Source of the DNA: Coenobita brevimanus
Lineage: Eukaryota > Arthropoda > Malacostraca > Decapoda > Coenobitidae
DNA: 64,000 bases
Direction: 5' to 3'
NCBI GenBank assembly: GCA_032717465.1
Contig: CM064666.1
Span: 20,689,732 to 20,753,731, forward strand
In this document: positions 22,258 through 33,369 of the stretch, piece by piece
Layout of the letters: each line of letters opens with the position of its first letter
How positions within the stretch are numbered: the stretch's first letter is position 1
Position numbers and translations under genes: made by a program
The notes under the pieces: generated by a model
What the model was told of the DNA's origin: nothing
The model's input: only the letters and a program-made list of their open reading frames with translations
Databases searched by the model: none

Positions 22258-24415
22258 ATGGGTCACAAACTCAGACAAAATAAAATTTTATCTTGGAACG
22301 TATGGAGTGTCCATCGCCGCCTGGCTGACCTTTCTCATTATGCTACATCTCGTCACCTGTCATCTGCCTTCAGGAGGCTTCCCCTCACTCTCGTCGCCCC
22401 AGACCCCCACCCAGGCTTCGGGGATACCACTGCTATCATACCCATTCTGGCCAAATCCTGGTTACATACGAGTACATTCGTCACTCTGTTCCTCACACCC
22501 TTATTACCAAATCGCCTGCCTCTTCTCACTCCTCCCTCTTTCACTTCTTTCACTTCACTGTAAACAATATCTCAGTATATATGTAATGTCTATCTCAGTC
22601 TAACTGGGGTGACCCCACCACTTTACCTACTCACTGCTCTTCATGCATCCTCTACCTGGTCGATTTTAATGCCTCTCATCCGTCATTTGGCGGTTCCCGC
22701 GCTTCTCCTGCTGGTCATCGTCTCCATGACTTTACCCATAACCATCACCTGCATCCTTTCCCCACTCCTCATCCTACTCATGTTGGGGGAGGCTATCTCG
22801 ATCTCGTCTTTGGTAGCAACGTGGCACAAGATGCTGTCACTGTTGACATTGTCCCTACTCTTACGTCCGACCACAATGCCATCCTTGCTACATATTCCAT
22901 TTCCATACTACATTCCCGGCACCACCATGTTAGGAAAAAGATTAATATCCCTATTCCTCTGTAACCCACTTTCAAGGATATGCTAACCACCTGGTTTGCC
23001 AGTCATTCATTCACCACATCAATTGAACTTTACACCTCCCTGGTTAACGTGGTTCAGACCCTCCGTGATCATTATGTGCTGCAAGTCAACCATACGAAAA
23101 CCTCTGCTCACCAGGCCAGGGAGTGTGTACAGGACTGCCATCTACATGAAAGTGAGGAGGAAGTGCAGCGAGCAGCGGCTGTGTACCGTGCTGACCGCAC
23201 TGCTGGCAACCTCCACTCCTATCTCACTGCAGCCAGGTCCTCCCATGACCTCAAACACAGTGTTCGCCACGAGTATTGGCATGACTTTCTCCAGCCTATT
23301 GATGCACACACACACCTCAATCTGGGGCTTGGCAGCTTGTTAATAGTTGTTCAATCACGTGAGTCCCCCTTCACTCCTCTCCACCACAATCCTGTGGAAT
23401 ATGCCAACAACCTAGTTGACAAATGGTCCACCCAATCTCAGCTGACATCCCTGCCTCCCCTCATCAAGGCTCGCCTCTTGGATGCTGGAGGAAACAGGCT
23501 AGCACGTATCGCAGAGGCTCACTTCACCCCCTCTCCTCTCGATGATCACCCCATCACCAGTGATGAGTTGCACTTTGCGCTATTGCAAGGCATGACAATT
23601 GCCCCAGGTGAAGATGGGATCACCTACGCCACACTCAGACTCATCGCTCAAGCACCTGGCAATCCCCTACTCTCACTCTTCAACCTGATTCTTTCTGAAG
23701 GCAATCTCCCTGCAGACTGGACCCGTTGCACCATCATCCCCATCCCTAAGCCTAATTCCTCTGATTTCCATCCCATTTCCCCAACTTCCTGCATCTGCAA
23801 AGTCCTCGACAAAATTCTTTTAGCAAGGCTCCGCAATCTTCTTCAGGACCAGTTCTCCGTCCATCCGTTTGGTTTCCTCCTATGCCGAAGCACACAACAT
23901 TGCCTTGCAGAATGACTCACCCACTTCACATCCTCCTCCTTACAGCCTTCATTGACCTCAGAGCTGCATTCAATGTCGCAAACCGTGGCATCATCCTTGA
24001 CAAACTTGCCCACCTCGGTGTCTCTGGCCACCTGTTTTGCTGCCTGGAAAGCTACCTGTCCCACCGTCAGTCTCTGGTTCTGTTATGTGGGGCGATTAGT
24101 GATTACAGACCGTTCAATCTTGGCACACCTCACGGTGGGGTACTTAGCCCCTTCCTCTTCAATCTTCTTATGAATAGATTCCTCTGTCTTTTAGGTCCCA
24201 TCCCTGACTCCTCCCTGATCCTAATTTATGCTGATGATATCTGCATCCACTCTCTTTCTCCCGTCACTTTTCAACGTCTCTTAGTTAAGTTCAGCCAGGT
24301 TGCTTCTGCTTGTGGGTTGATTATCAACGCTACCAAAACCAAACTGTTTACACGATCCCTCACTCATAGGCTTGCTTGCACAACCATAACCCTCCTCAGC
24401 TGTCATCTTAGGTAG
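22258..24415 (+). pseudogene. LINE-D endonuclease and reverse transcriptase
   Basis: EEP endonuclease: ILSWNVWSVH near 22290 (usually LQWN) and TSDHNAIL near 22868, with several frame changes between. RT: the 311-codon frame 22980-23915 contains GEDGITYATLRLI, ADWTRCTIIPIPKP, HPISPTSCICKVLDKIL and VHPFGFLLCRSTQ. After a stop it continues with FIDLRAAFNVANRG (motif A), LGTPHGGVLSPFLFNLLMN and LIYADDICIHS (motif C, YADD). The catalytic residues are visible but the frame is broken at about 22560, 22980, 23915 and 24415. Confidence 0.75.
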
Positions 24416-25189
24416 TGCAGGATTATACATACCTCAGGATTCCCCCTCTCTTCCCTCTTTAATCTCTCCCAGTATATATTCACTACCGGTATCTGCATGC
24501 ACCTTCACCACAGACATAAACTCCTTGGCACACACACTTGTGACTTGCATGGGGTTAGCATCCTTGTAGCTTGATCATTTTACCCGTTATATATTCACTC
24601 CTTTCTTGTTTATCATGCTATCCCTCTCTTGTCCCCTCAGCACAGCTCTGACCATTTGAAGTGGTACAAAATTGGGTGATGCATCTCATTCTTAGCTGCC
24701 CCAGGTCTGTCAGAGTAGTCAACATGCTCCATGAACTCAATCTGTATCCCATCACCGATTGCGTTCAGTTGCTTGGAGTCTGCTCTGCCACACAGTGTCT
24801 GACCACATTTCCGTCTCCTGCTTCATACTTTTCCTCCCAATTGGTTGACATTCTCTCAGATTCCACTCACCTAGATCGAATCTGGCATACTCACGTGCCA
24901 GGCCTGGCATCCTAACTAAAAAGAATTAACTCGGCACTCAACTGCCCTCTCCAGCTTTCTGGCCGTGATCCCGCCAGTATCCATGCTGATCTTGTCACTC
25001 CCATCCCTACTGACCCTTTTCCCCTGCATGGACATGTACGACTCCTGCTGTGCACTACACACCTTCTGCACCTGCCTCTGACTGTTTATCAATCTCTTCA
25101 CCCCTCTCCATCACTGAAACCCTTAACTCCCTAGCCCGCACCTGCCCTCTCGTCAGTCTGCTCATTGCTCTCGTGAGGTCAGTCCGCTC

Positions 25190-25370
25190 AGACGTGCTAG
25201 TGACCTGTGACAGTGTTGTGCTAGTGTGTTTGAGTAACCTATGATAGTGTTTTGTTAGTGTGTTGTAGTGACCTGGGATTGTGCTGTGCTAGTGATCCGT
25301 GAAAGTGTTGTGCTACTGTGTTGCAGTGACCAGTAGTGACCCGTGATAGTGTTGTGCTACCGTGTGTGAA
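25190..25370 (+). repeat. Degenerate tandem repeat, about 35-45 bp unit
   Basis: The phrase AGTGACC-TGA-AGTGTTGTGCTA recurs four to five times with variation immediately upstream of the CR1 ORF1. It is probably part of the CR1 5' UTR and may act as a promoter repeat (inference). Confidence 0.65.
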
Positions 25371-25380
25371 TTTGTACTTG

Positions 25381-26514
25381 ATGGTTTCCTCGGCAGAGAG
25401 CAGTGTCTCCACTGCAGGTATTGAAAAGAACTACCTTGAATTAAAGGAGGAACTTCTTGAACTGAAGCAGAAGGTACAAATTCTCAGTCAGAAGTCACAA
25501 ATGAGGGAGTTGTTGGAGGAGAGAAAGAAAAAAGCTGAAGGTTGGACACTTCCTCACAAGGGTGCAACAAAGCTCACTCTTAAGAAGCAAGCGGAATTTA
25601 AGACCACAAATGCCTTCTATGCACTACGGGACGAATGTGAAGGGAAGGCAGAGAGAGAAGTAGAGGACAAGGACGGTGAGAGATCTTCCCATACAGGTAA
25701 GTATAACCAGAACAAGAAAGGTAAGAAAAATGTTACTGTTGTTGGAGACTCCCAGGTGAGATATCTTAACAGAGCCATGTATACGCCACTCACTAAACAT
25801 GTGTGTCTTCCAGGGGCCAGGGTGGCTAATGTCCATCCTTCCATCCATCCATTGCCAGATGCCACAATCCCGCACGGGGTGGCCATTTGACTCTTGAGTT
25901 ATTTGTTTTACAGGGAGGGGCACTAACCCTCCACCAACCCACTTGACACGTAGGGAGCACGTATGGTTTGGTTATATGGTTACCACCCAGCATTGTAAAT
26001 GGTTTCTTGGCTAACAGGAAACCATTTGGCTTGTCACTTAATGTAAAGCCATCTGTAACGGAAAGAAAAGCATTAAGTAGTGACAGGAAAGATGGGAGAA
26101 ATAGGAAGAGAGGAGGGTGATAGAGAAAATTTCAAATATAGTGAAGGATAGTGGTGACAAACCCACTCTGTGCCTGTAGGAGGCAATGATATTAGTAGCC
26201 GTAAGAGTGAGGTACTGTGGCAGAAGTATAAGTTGATGTTAGAGAAGGTTAGGGAGAGGGGAGGAACCCCTGTAGTGCTCGGTGTTTTGCCCAGAAGGCG
26301 AGCTGGGAGGGAGTGGTTGAGCAGGGCGATAGGTTTTAATTGCTGCCTTGAAAGGTATTGCAGAGATAATGCAATACCTTTCATAGACAGGTGGGACCGG
26401 TTTTATGGACGAAGTGCCTTGTATAGTTGGGATGGGACTCATCTTAGTAGGCAGGGAGTTACTGTTTTAGCTGGAATGATAGATAGGGAGTTAGAGTGGT
26501 TTTTTCGAGGTTGA
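25381..26514 (+). pseudogene. CR1 ORF1 with SGNH (GDSL-type) hydrolase domain
   Basis: The N-terminal part is a coiled-coil-like, Leu/Glu/Lys-rich helix (ELKEELLELKQKVQILSQK) followed by basic sequence. The SGNH domain follows: block I VTVVGDSQVRYL (Ser nucleophile, near 25738), block III-like GGNDIS near 26177, and block V DGTHLSRQG near 26428, which supplies the Asp-His pair. So all catalytic residues are visible. A SINE tail (25834-25990) interrupts between block I and block III, and a stop lies near 26120. CR1-type LINEs are known to have ORF1 esterases; their substrate in the cycle is unclear. Confidence 0.75.
25834..25990 (-). mobile_element. Second copy of the 5S-like SINE, 5'-truncated
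   Basis: Read on the minus strand, CTACGTGTCAAGTGGGTTGG and TAGTGCCCCTCCCTGTAAAAC match the tail domain of the SINE at 7911-8136, and it ends TGGCATCTGGCAATGG followed by a (TGGA)n tail. Only a diverged scrap of the 5S head remains. It disrupts the CR1 ORF1 and so is younger than that CR1 copy. Confidence 0.75.
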
Positions 26515-26804
26515 GGAATAGACGTACAGGAAGTTACAGCAACTACACTCAGAAATCATTATTACCATATTTGGATAGATGATCAAGACTTGCTAAAGTA
26601 AGAACAAAAGTTTAACCATTAGTGTAGATACATCAACTCAGGCACCTCAAATTGAGCAGGCGATGATGGAGGACAGAACAATCGATGATAGAAGGGCGAT
26701 AACTGATAGTACAAAAAAATTTTATATTAGTAAAGAGTTTCCCAGTTAGTAATGAAACAAAAAACAGTAAATCCCACGGTAGAGGCATAACTACTCGTAA
26801 TAAT

Positions 26805-29436
26805 ATGAAACTGTACTACACAAACAGCCGGAGTTTACGTAATAAAATGGATGAACTGAGGGCTTTAATTTCTACAGAAAAAATAGACATTGCCGTTATT
26901 AGTGAAACTTGGATGAATACAGACACTCGAGAATTTTTAGCAGAAAATCAGATAAAAGGCTATAATATTTTTGAGTCAAACCATATGGGAAGAAAGGGGG
27001 GCGGGGTAGCTATTTACGTAAAGGATTCATTAAACCGTTGCAATAAAGCAAACATTAAAGTAAATAGGGACACAGAAAGTGTCTGGGTTGAAATTAGTAA
27101 CAATAAGGAGAAATTAGTCTTATGAGCTATTTACAGATCTCCAAAATTAAGTAGAGCAGATAGTAAATACCTTTGGAAGGAAATTAGGAAAACATCACAG
27201 TACAGCTTAGTAGTCATTATAGGGACCTTAATCTGCCAAGGATAGATTGGAGAAATCAGACAGGAGATGCAGAGTCAGAGGAATTTCTAGAGGTAGTACA
27301 GAATAATTTCCTTTATCAGTATATCAGGGAGCCCACCAGAGGTAATAAATATACTAGATTTGGTTTTAGCTAATAAAGAAAATGTCATTAGTGATATACA
27401 TGTTGGTGGATGACTTGGTAATAGCGATCATCAAGAAATTAAGTTCAAATTTATTTGGGATGTCTGTTCCACTGAAAATACCTCCACCGTTCCTAATATT
27501 CGTCTAGGAGATTTCGATGGATTAAGAGCTTACTTTAGAACGGTATTCCACAGGGAGAATAGCTATTTTAGGGAGTGGCAGGTCAGTGGGGAGCCCCAGG
27601 TCATAGGTGAGGGGCAGGAAACAGGTGGGAATGTGCGCCACATGTGTAGGAAAGGTGAGGTCATGGGTAGGAGTGTAGCACAGGTGATGGGGAGTAACTC
27701 AGGTACAGTATCAAGCAGACGTTTGACAAATGAGAAATATAACGAGTTAGTAAATACAATACACGGAGGCCAAGATAGATATATCCCTTGGAAACCGTTT
27801 AGAACGAATAATTCAGAGTCAAGATGGTTAAACAACAAATTAAAATCTCTCATAGGCCAAAGGAAAGGAATATATAGAAAAATAAAACGTGGAGAGGAAC
27901 ACTTATGTAACTGGTACTCGATTTTAAATAGAGAGGTAAAGAGAAAGATATGAAAAGCAAAGAGAAGTTATGAAATTAAGGTTGCTAGTGAATCGAAAGA
28001 AAACCCCAAGGGTTTTTATCAAATGTACCGTACGAAAAATAAAGATAGGATAGGACCACTCCGAACAGAATCAGGTGACATTACCAGTGAAGATAAAGAA
28101 ATGTGCTTCATCCAAAATAATTATTTCATTTCAGTATTCACCAAGGAAAATCTAGACCTGGTCCCTCAAGCAGCAAATATTTACGATAAAAATACGGAAA
28201 ATATTCTTAGTAAAATAACCAATAGTAAGGAGGACGTATTGAAAGAAATTAATAATTTAAAACCTCAAAAATCGCCAGGTCCGGACGATATATAGGCAAA
28301 GATTATAAAAAGAAACCAAAGAAGAATTATGTCAGCCACTTTTAACGTTATTTAATGACTAATTTCAGGAGAAGTTCCAGAGGCGTGGAAGACCGCAAAC
28401 GTAGTGCCTATATTTAAAAAGGGTGATAAATCAGCTGCGTCGAATTATCGTCCGATAAGTCTAACGTCAATAGTAGGAAAAAAATTAGAGTCAATTTTGG
28501 CAAATAAAATTAGAGAACACTTAGAAAGATTTAATCTTATAAACGAAAGTCTGCACGGATTCAGGCAAGGACAATCCTGCCTCACAAACTTGTCACTCTA
28601 CTCGGAGGTCTGTGAGGCAGTAGATAGTGATACAGCTTACAATGTTACTTATCTGGACTTTAGTAAAGCTCTTAATAGAGTCCCACAAGAAAGGTTAGTT
28701 AGAAAGGTTCGAGCACACGGTATAGAGGGCGATATCTTAAAATGGATAAAATCCTGTCTGAAATGACGAAAGCAGAGAGTATTAACAAATGGAACTAAGT
28801 CGGACTGGGGATTAGTAACTAGCGGTGTACCACAGGGTTCAGTACTTGGTCCCTTATTATTTATTATTATATATTAATGATCTAGACTTAGGAGTCATTA
28901 GCAGCATCAGCAAATTTGCCGACGATACAAAAATAGGGCGTATCATTAACTCGACTAACGATTGCCATAACTTGCAAAAAGACCTCGATACATTGTCCAA
29001 ATGGCCTATAATTTGGCAAATGGAATTTAAAGTTGAAAAATGTAAAGTACTTAACGTAGGCAAGACCATTGGAGACACTAAATACAGCTTAGATAACAAA
29101 GAAATTAGCAAATCAGAATGCGAGAGGGATCTAGGAGTTATGGTTAGTAACGACCTTAAACCAAGGCAACAGTGTATTAATGCGAGAAATAAAGCAAAAA
29201 GGGTCTCAGGATTTATTTCGAGAAGTGTGAGCAATAGGTCATCAAAAATAACACTGCAACTTTATCTAGCATTAGTAAGGCCACATTTAGACTATGCAGT
29301 ACAATTTTGGTGTCCTTACTATAGAATGGATATTAATTCTTTAGAGAATGTACAGAGAAGAATGACAAAAATGATACATGACGTTCGGAACCTGTCATAT
29401 GAAGACAGACTGAAAAGACCAAATCTGCATCACTAG
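26805..29436 (+). pseudogene. CR1 ORF2 (endonuclease and reverse transcriptase)
   Basis: Endonuclease: YYTNSRSLRNKMDEL, VISETWMN and GRKGGGVAIYV near 26810-27020; the later part (27130-27450) is broken by stops and a frameshift. RT: NLKPQKSPGPDDI near 28256, PIFKKGDKSAASNYRPISLT near 28407, YLDFSKALNRVP near 28650 (motif A, Asp kept), [14 protein letters not shown] near 28822, SKFADDTKIG near 28907 (motif C) and ERDLGVMVSNDL near 29125. The C-terminal end continues past 29436 in decayed form. There is no RNase H, as expected for CR1. Stops at 27123, 27952, 28293 and 28764 disable it. Confidence 0.8.
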
Positions 29437-30017
29437 AAAGGCGTAGAGTAAGGGGAGCTTAAATGAGGTGTTTAAGTGGATGAAGGGTATAAATAAGGGA
29501 GATATTAGCAAGGTACTTAAAGTGAGCATACATGATGGAACTAGAAGTAATGGTTTCAAACTAGAAAAATTCTGTTTCAATAAGGAAATAGGTGAAATTG
29601 GTTTGGTAATAGAGTAGTAGACGGATGGAATAAGCTACCTAGTAAAGTAGTTGCTGCCTCTTCCACTGAAAGTTTCAAGCATAGGCTAGATAAGCATATG
29701 ACAAATAAGGGGTGGATATAGAAAAATAAAAATCTTATAACCAATACTGATTCATACTTTTTCCTTTTCAAGTTACACTATGATAGTCTCTATTCTCCTT
29801 TCACACTCTCCTATATAATGTCCACGCCAGTTTTTCTATACTGCGTGGTATTCATTCTGACTTTTTCCTGCCGGCTTCGGCTGGAGGGTGTGGCGGGCGG
29901 GGGAGAGCCTTCTTCTTTGCTATCCTTATCTCATTCTAATAGTTCAGTTACTCTTCTAGGAGCTGCCTAGCATGGGCCAACCGGCCTACTGCAATTATCC
30001 TCTCTTCTTATGTTCTT
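29437..30017 (+). other. CR1 C-terminal remnant and 3' UTR
   Basis: The C-terminal residues NGFKLEKFCFNKEIGEI and SFKHRLDKHM-like sequence occur to about 29700 in shifting frames. After that comes the AT-rich then G-rich 3' UTR and the terminal TTCTTATG-type repeat. There is no separate gene. Confidence 0.65.
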
Positions 30018-30197
30018 ATTCACGTTTACACTGACAGTTCTGTCCTCGCTAACGGCCGGGCGGGAGCTGCTTGCGTTGTCATTTTTAACTCAGCTTATCC
30101 CGTCTTCACCTCCCACCGCCTTCCCAACTGGGCCAGCAATACCCAGTGTGAGCTATCTGCTATATGCTCTTCCCTTGACTTCCTTCTCTCTCATAAC
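30018..30197 (+). pseudogene. LINE-D RNase H, first part
   Basis: HVYTDSSVLANGRAGAACVV supplies the first catalytic Asp of RNase H. NTQCELSAICSSLDFLLSHN supplies the Glu region. The frame is then cut by the hAT-like element and resumes at 30948. Confidence 0.7.
30190..30197. repeat. Left 8-bp flank (target duplication) of hAT-like element
   Basis: CTCATAAC, matching CTTATCAC at 30940-30947 in 6 of 8 positions. Confidence 0.55.
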
Positions 30198-30939
30198 CAG
30201 GGATATTATGATTTAAAGTAAATGATTTAAATCATGTGATTTAAATATATTTTAATCAGAGTGAAAAAAATCATGATTTAAGTCAAAATAGATTTTTTTG
30301 ATAAAAAAAAAAAATTGAGTAAAAATGAAGAAGAGTGATGGATGTGTATTGTACAGATTCATCAAGTCTGCTTGGCTTGTTCTCTTCCTGTACTTATCTT
30401 GATCAAGTCAAGCACCGACTGCCATTTGTTACAAAGGAAATATTAAAGAACAAAGGAAAGAAGGTTCATTGATTATAACAATAAATGTGATTATACCCAG
30501 TGTTAACGTATGCACTAAACTCTTCTTTGAATACACAATAATATGATTCAGCCTAATGATTATGATCCAAATCTGACAAAATATAAAAGACAAGTTGGCA
30601 ACTTTCTTCAGTATCTGACAGCGTGGGTAACCTCCCCCAAACGAAAAAGTGCTAGCCTGTGGTGCACTGCCTTACTCCCACTTCCCATTCACATTATTAT
30701 TTTCAATTTTGTAAGTCTGTTTATTTGAACAGTGATATATAATCATGCCTAATGGACGCATTGCAGCAAGTGGGGGAGGAAAAAAGACCCATTATGGTAC
30801 TCTTTTGACAATTCCCAGTAGCACAAACAGGGTTGGAAAAAATCACAGATTAAAAAAAAAAAAAAATTAAATAATGAAATATGATTTGAATAAGAAAAAA
30901 AATTCTTGATTTAAAAAAATCAGATTTTTTCCAACCCTG
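30198..30939. mobile_element. hAT-like non-autonomous element in LINE-D RNase H
   Basis: The ends are CAGGGATATTATGATTTAAA and, inverted, CAGGGTTGGAAAAAATCTGA. Flanks of 8 bp agree in 6 positions, as for an old hAT target duplication. The interior is A/T-rich with many GATTTAAATC-like palindromes and no transposase. A second CAGGGTTGGAAAAAATC occurs at 30828 inside, so the right end may be duplicated or nested. Confidence 0.6.
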
Positions 30940-30947
30940 CTTATCAC

Positions 30948-31500
30948 CTACCAGGTCTCATCATCAGCAATTCCCAAGCTGCCCTTGCCTTACTTCGCAA
31001 CCTCCCCCGGCGTCCCTCCCCTCTCTTCTCCTCCCTCTACTCCTAACACCATCAGGCTCATGCTCTTGGTCTCCGGGTTTCTTTTATTTGGATCCCAGCC
31101 TATGTTGGTCACATCTGCCATGACCAGGCAGATCGTCTGGCCCGAGCTGCCTGTAACCTCACCCTAACTACCATCTGCCTCTGTGTGTCCACCATAATTG
31201 TCCGCAGAATCCTTCCTGAGGAGTCCAGGGAGGACCTAGCCCTGCGTACCGATGCTGAACGTCCCATTAGTGTCACCAACTAGCACTATGACACCTACTG
31301 TGGCGTGAGACACACTTATGGCAAGCACCCTTCCCTCATGCGCAGCTGTGACGTGGCCGTTGCCTGCATTCGCCTGAGGTATTGCTCCCCAGGGGAAATC
31401 ACCAAACGACCAACCGCCAACAGGTCATGTAAACTATGTCACAGTGCCATGGATGAAGCATTATCCCATCACATCGTTCACTGCCCAGTTATTGCCCCCT
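30948..31500 (+). pseudogene. LINE-D RNase H second part and C-terminal zinc motif
   Basis: LPGLIISNSQAALALLRNLP continues RNase H, and FIWIPAYVGHICHDQADRLA gives the last RNase H motif, with His and Asp. The C-terminal region ends CKLCHSAMDEALSHHIVHC, a C-x2-C...H...C motif like the one at the end of ORF2 in lineages A to C. Stops occur at about 31045 and 31281. Confidence 0.7.
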
Positions 31501-31815
31501 TTAGACACCCCCGCTGAGGGGGGATCACACTGACATGGTGGCGGGGCTTGAAATAAGGCTGGCAGTGCCTACCGTTGTAGAGTTTTTTTTTTTTTATGTG
31601 TCTGACTCTAAGCATAGGCTTCACAGCCTGCTCCCAAGGCCCAGTAGTCCTCCTACATTCCATACACCTCAATATTCCACCACTTCGGTGCTAACACCCA
31701 CCGTCCATATTGAATACATGCTAGTGCAGTCTCAAACAGGATTGGTGTATTTGTATTAGCGGAGGTATTTTTGTGACATGTCGGTGGATCTTCTGATAGA
31801 TCAGTAAAGTCTGAT

Positions 31816-31819
31816 TTAA
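31816..31819. repeat. TTAA target duplication, left of piggyBac MITE
   Basis: TTAA directly precedes CCCGCCCCATCCC; its partner is at 32592-32595. Confidence 0.75.
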
Positions 31820-32591
31820 CCCGCCCCATCCCGACCACTTTTCCACCACTGACTCCCGCCAATCCCGACCATTTTTGGATTTTTTTTTTTTTTTTGGCTC
31901 AAACCTCCGCTTTTGGTGAGAAACATCGAATATTCATAGAGAAAGTGCTCACCTGAAGTTTAAAATACTCAATACAGGTAGGAGTACCTCCTTACCTTAC
32001 TGGGTTTTCTAACAGGCTGGCACCAAAGAAAACGAGTTCTATGGGAGGATAACTATTTCACACCACTCGTAAACGGTATTTATTTATTTACTTGGTACTA
32101 ATTTATATGTAGTACAAGAGTATATTGGTTTTCAAGCAGTAATATAGGCATTATAAGCATTGTTTCACTCACTAACTCATCACCATACCTGACCTTTTTT
32201 TGCCACATTACCTGATCATCATTTCTGACTGTTTCTTCCTCTAAAACTATGTAAAGTTTGTCCTCCACATTGTCACTGATTGGGGAATCACTCTGGCCAT
32301 GAATTTCGTACCGTGGCATGACATGGCTTTACTGGCCAGGTCACTGATAACAGGTGAATTGCTGAGATAATGGCGTGAAGGGGAGGGGAGGAGGTCATGC
32401 TGGGTAAGGCATTGTTCCTGCCTAGCACCTTGTAGAGGAAGGTGTCACATGTATACGTACCCAAAATCACTAACGAAAATTGAAAATTGTGCAAATTGGG
32501 ACCTTGCAATTGATTCGCGTTTATGTACATCGACGGGATCGGCAGTGACAAAACGTGTGGACGTTAAAAAACGTCGATGGGACGCCACGGG
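31820..32591 (-). mobile_element. Non-autonomous piggyBac derivative (772 bp)
   Basis: TTAA stands on both sides. On the minus strand its first 300 bp align with the left end of the piggyBac at 37890 (shared CCCATCGACGT, CCCGTCGATGTAC, TGCAAGGT and TTTGCACAATTTTCAA). Its other end aligns with the right end near 54200-54328 (shared TTTTGGATTTTTTTTT, then CCGCTTTTG and TGAGAAACA). So it is an internal-deletion derivative of that family. A short frame at 32319-32098 (minus) is what remains of the transposase N-terminus. Confidence 0.8.
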
Positions 32592-32701
32592 TTAATGAAA
32601 TTCAAATCCTTAAACTGTCTCTGCCCCAGTGGGGATTTGAACCTGGGTCCAGCAGGACTGCAGGCCACCTCTCTACCGACTGAGCTACCGCCTTCCCCAG
32701 C

Positions 32702-33161
32702 ATCTGTTGGCCTTGTGGACCAAGCACCCCCTGCATCACTGGCGGAGGTTGCCTGCTGGTGATGGTAGTCCCTGCCCATTTGCCATCTAGGGTGGAACTG
32801 TTGCCTCCCCACATGTTTGCCGTGTGTGGCGTCCTGTAATGCTGGGAGATGGGAGTCCTGGGGGTTGAGCGATGCTGCATGATGCACCCTGCAGCTAGCA
32901 TTACACCTCTTTGGTCCTTTATTCTGGCTAGACGGGCAGCCTGGTTGGGCCTAACCAGGTCAATTGGCAGGTCATGAGTTAGCTAGGGTCAAGTGGGCAC
33001 TGGGGGGCCTGGTGACTCCTGTTGTCCTGGAGTCACCCTTGCCCAGGTCCTCTAGTGGTTACCTGCATATACTTTCCCGCTACCACTGGGGTCGTCGTGG
33101 TGTTGTCCTTGGCTTATGACCTACCCTTGTTGGGCTTCATGGTGGGTGGAGGGGTGGGGGA
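32702..33161 (+). other. LINE A3 5' UTR, distal part
   Basis: Matches the 5' UTR of A5 (36970-37430) and A2 (14865-15110) over its length, for example GGTCAAGTGGGCACTGGGGG. It ends in a poly-T run (33168-33183) where A5 has a shorter one. No gene. Confidence 0.75.
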
Positions 33162-33361
33162 ATGAAGTTTTTTTTTTTTTTTTCTATTATTGCTGGAACT
33201 CCCCACAATTTTGGTACTTGTATGGCAGGTGGCTGGGCCCACGAGTCCCCAAAAACCGGCCTCGTCTCTGGTCCTACCGACCCTGTACCACATAAGACAA
33301 ACAAGGGTAAGGAGCGATTTCGAGGGAGCGACACACAGCCCTCCAGGAAAGCTCACTCACA

Positions 33362-33369
33362 CTTCACTG
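33362..33369. repeat. 8-bp target duplication, left (CTTCACTG)
   Basis: Exact partner of 34251-34258. Confidence 0.85.

Larger units (their letters stand above)
25165..30017 (+). mobile_element. CR1-type LINE inserted in LINE-D
   Basis: The order is: a 5' region with short tandem repeats (25190-25370), ORF1 with an SGNH hydrolase domain, ORF2 with endonuclease and RT and no RNase H, then a 3' UTR of about 300 bp ending TCTTATGTTCTTATT. Octamer-like TTATG tails and a GGGCCAACCGGCCTACTGCA block before them are typical of CR1 3' ends. The insertion splits LINE-D just before its RNase H domain. The left boundary is approximate, because no target duplication could be defined. Confidence 0.75.
22021..31507 (+). 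mobile_element. LINE-D: second I-like LINE lineage, interrupted
   Basis: Endonuclease, RT, RNase H and a C-terminal Cys/His motif occur in order on the + strand, but are split by a CR1 LINE (about 25165-30017) and by an hAT-like element (30198-30939). Removing both restores a sensible order: LINE-D to about 25165, 30018-30197, 30948-31507. It differs strongly in sequence from lineages A, B and C. The first 240 bp (to 22257) are C-rich and may be the end of ORF1. The right end is overwritten by the 5' end of LINE A3 at 31508. Confidence 0.7.
31583..32698 (-). mobile_element. tRNA-derived SINE carrying a piggyBac MITE
   Basis: On the minus strand the head (32698 down to about 32620) has a tRNA-like box A TAGCTCAGTCGG and box B GGTTCAAATCC. 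The body runs to a 13-A tail (poly-T 31583-31595). A piggyBac-derived MITE (31820-32591) splits it; without the MITE it is about 345 bp, normal for a SINE. Box A and box B would drive RNA polymerase III transcription. It lies antisense in the 5' UTR of LINE A3. The tRNA acceptor and T stems do not pair well, so it is not a working tRNA gene. Confidence 0.65.

Noticed and set aside
32615..32698. A functional tRNA gene on the minus strand
   Set aside because: Box A and B are present but the acceptor and T stems do not pair, and a SINE body with an A tail follows.
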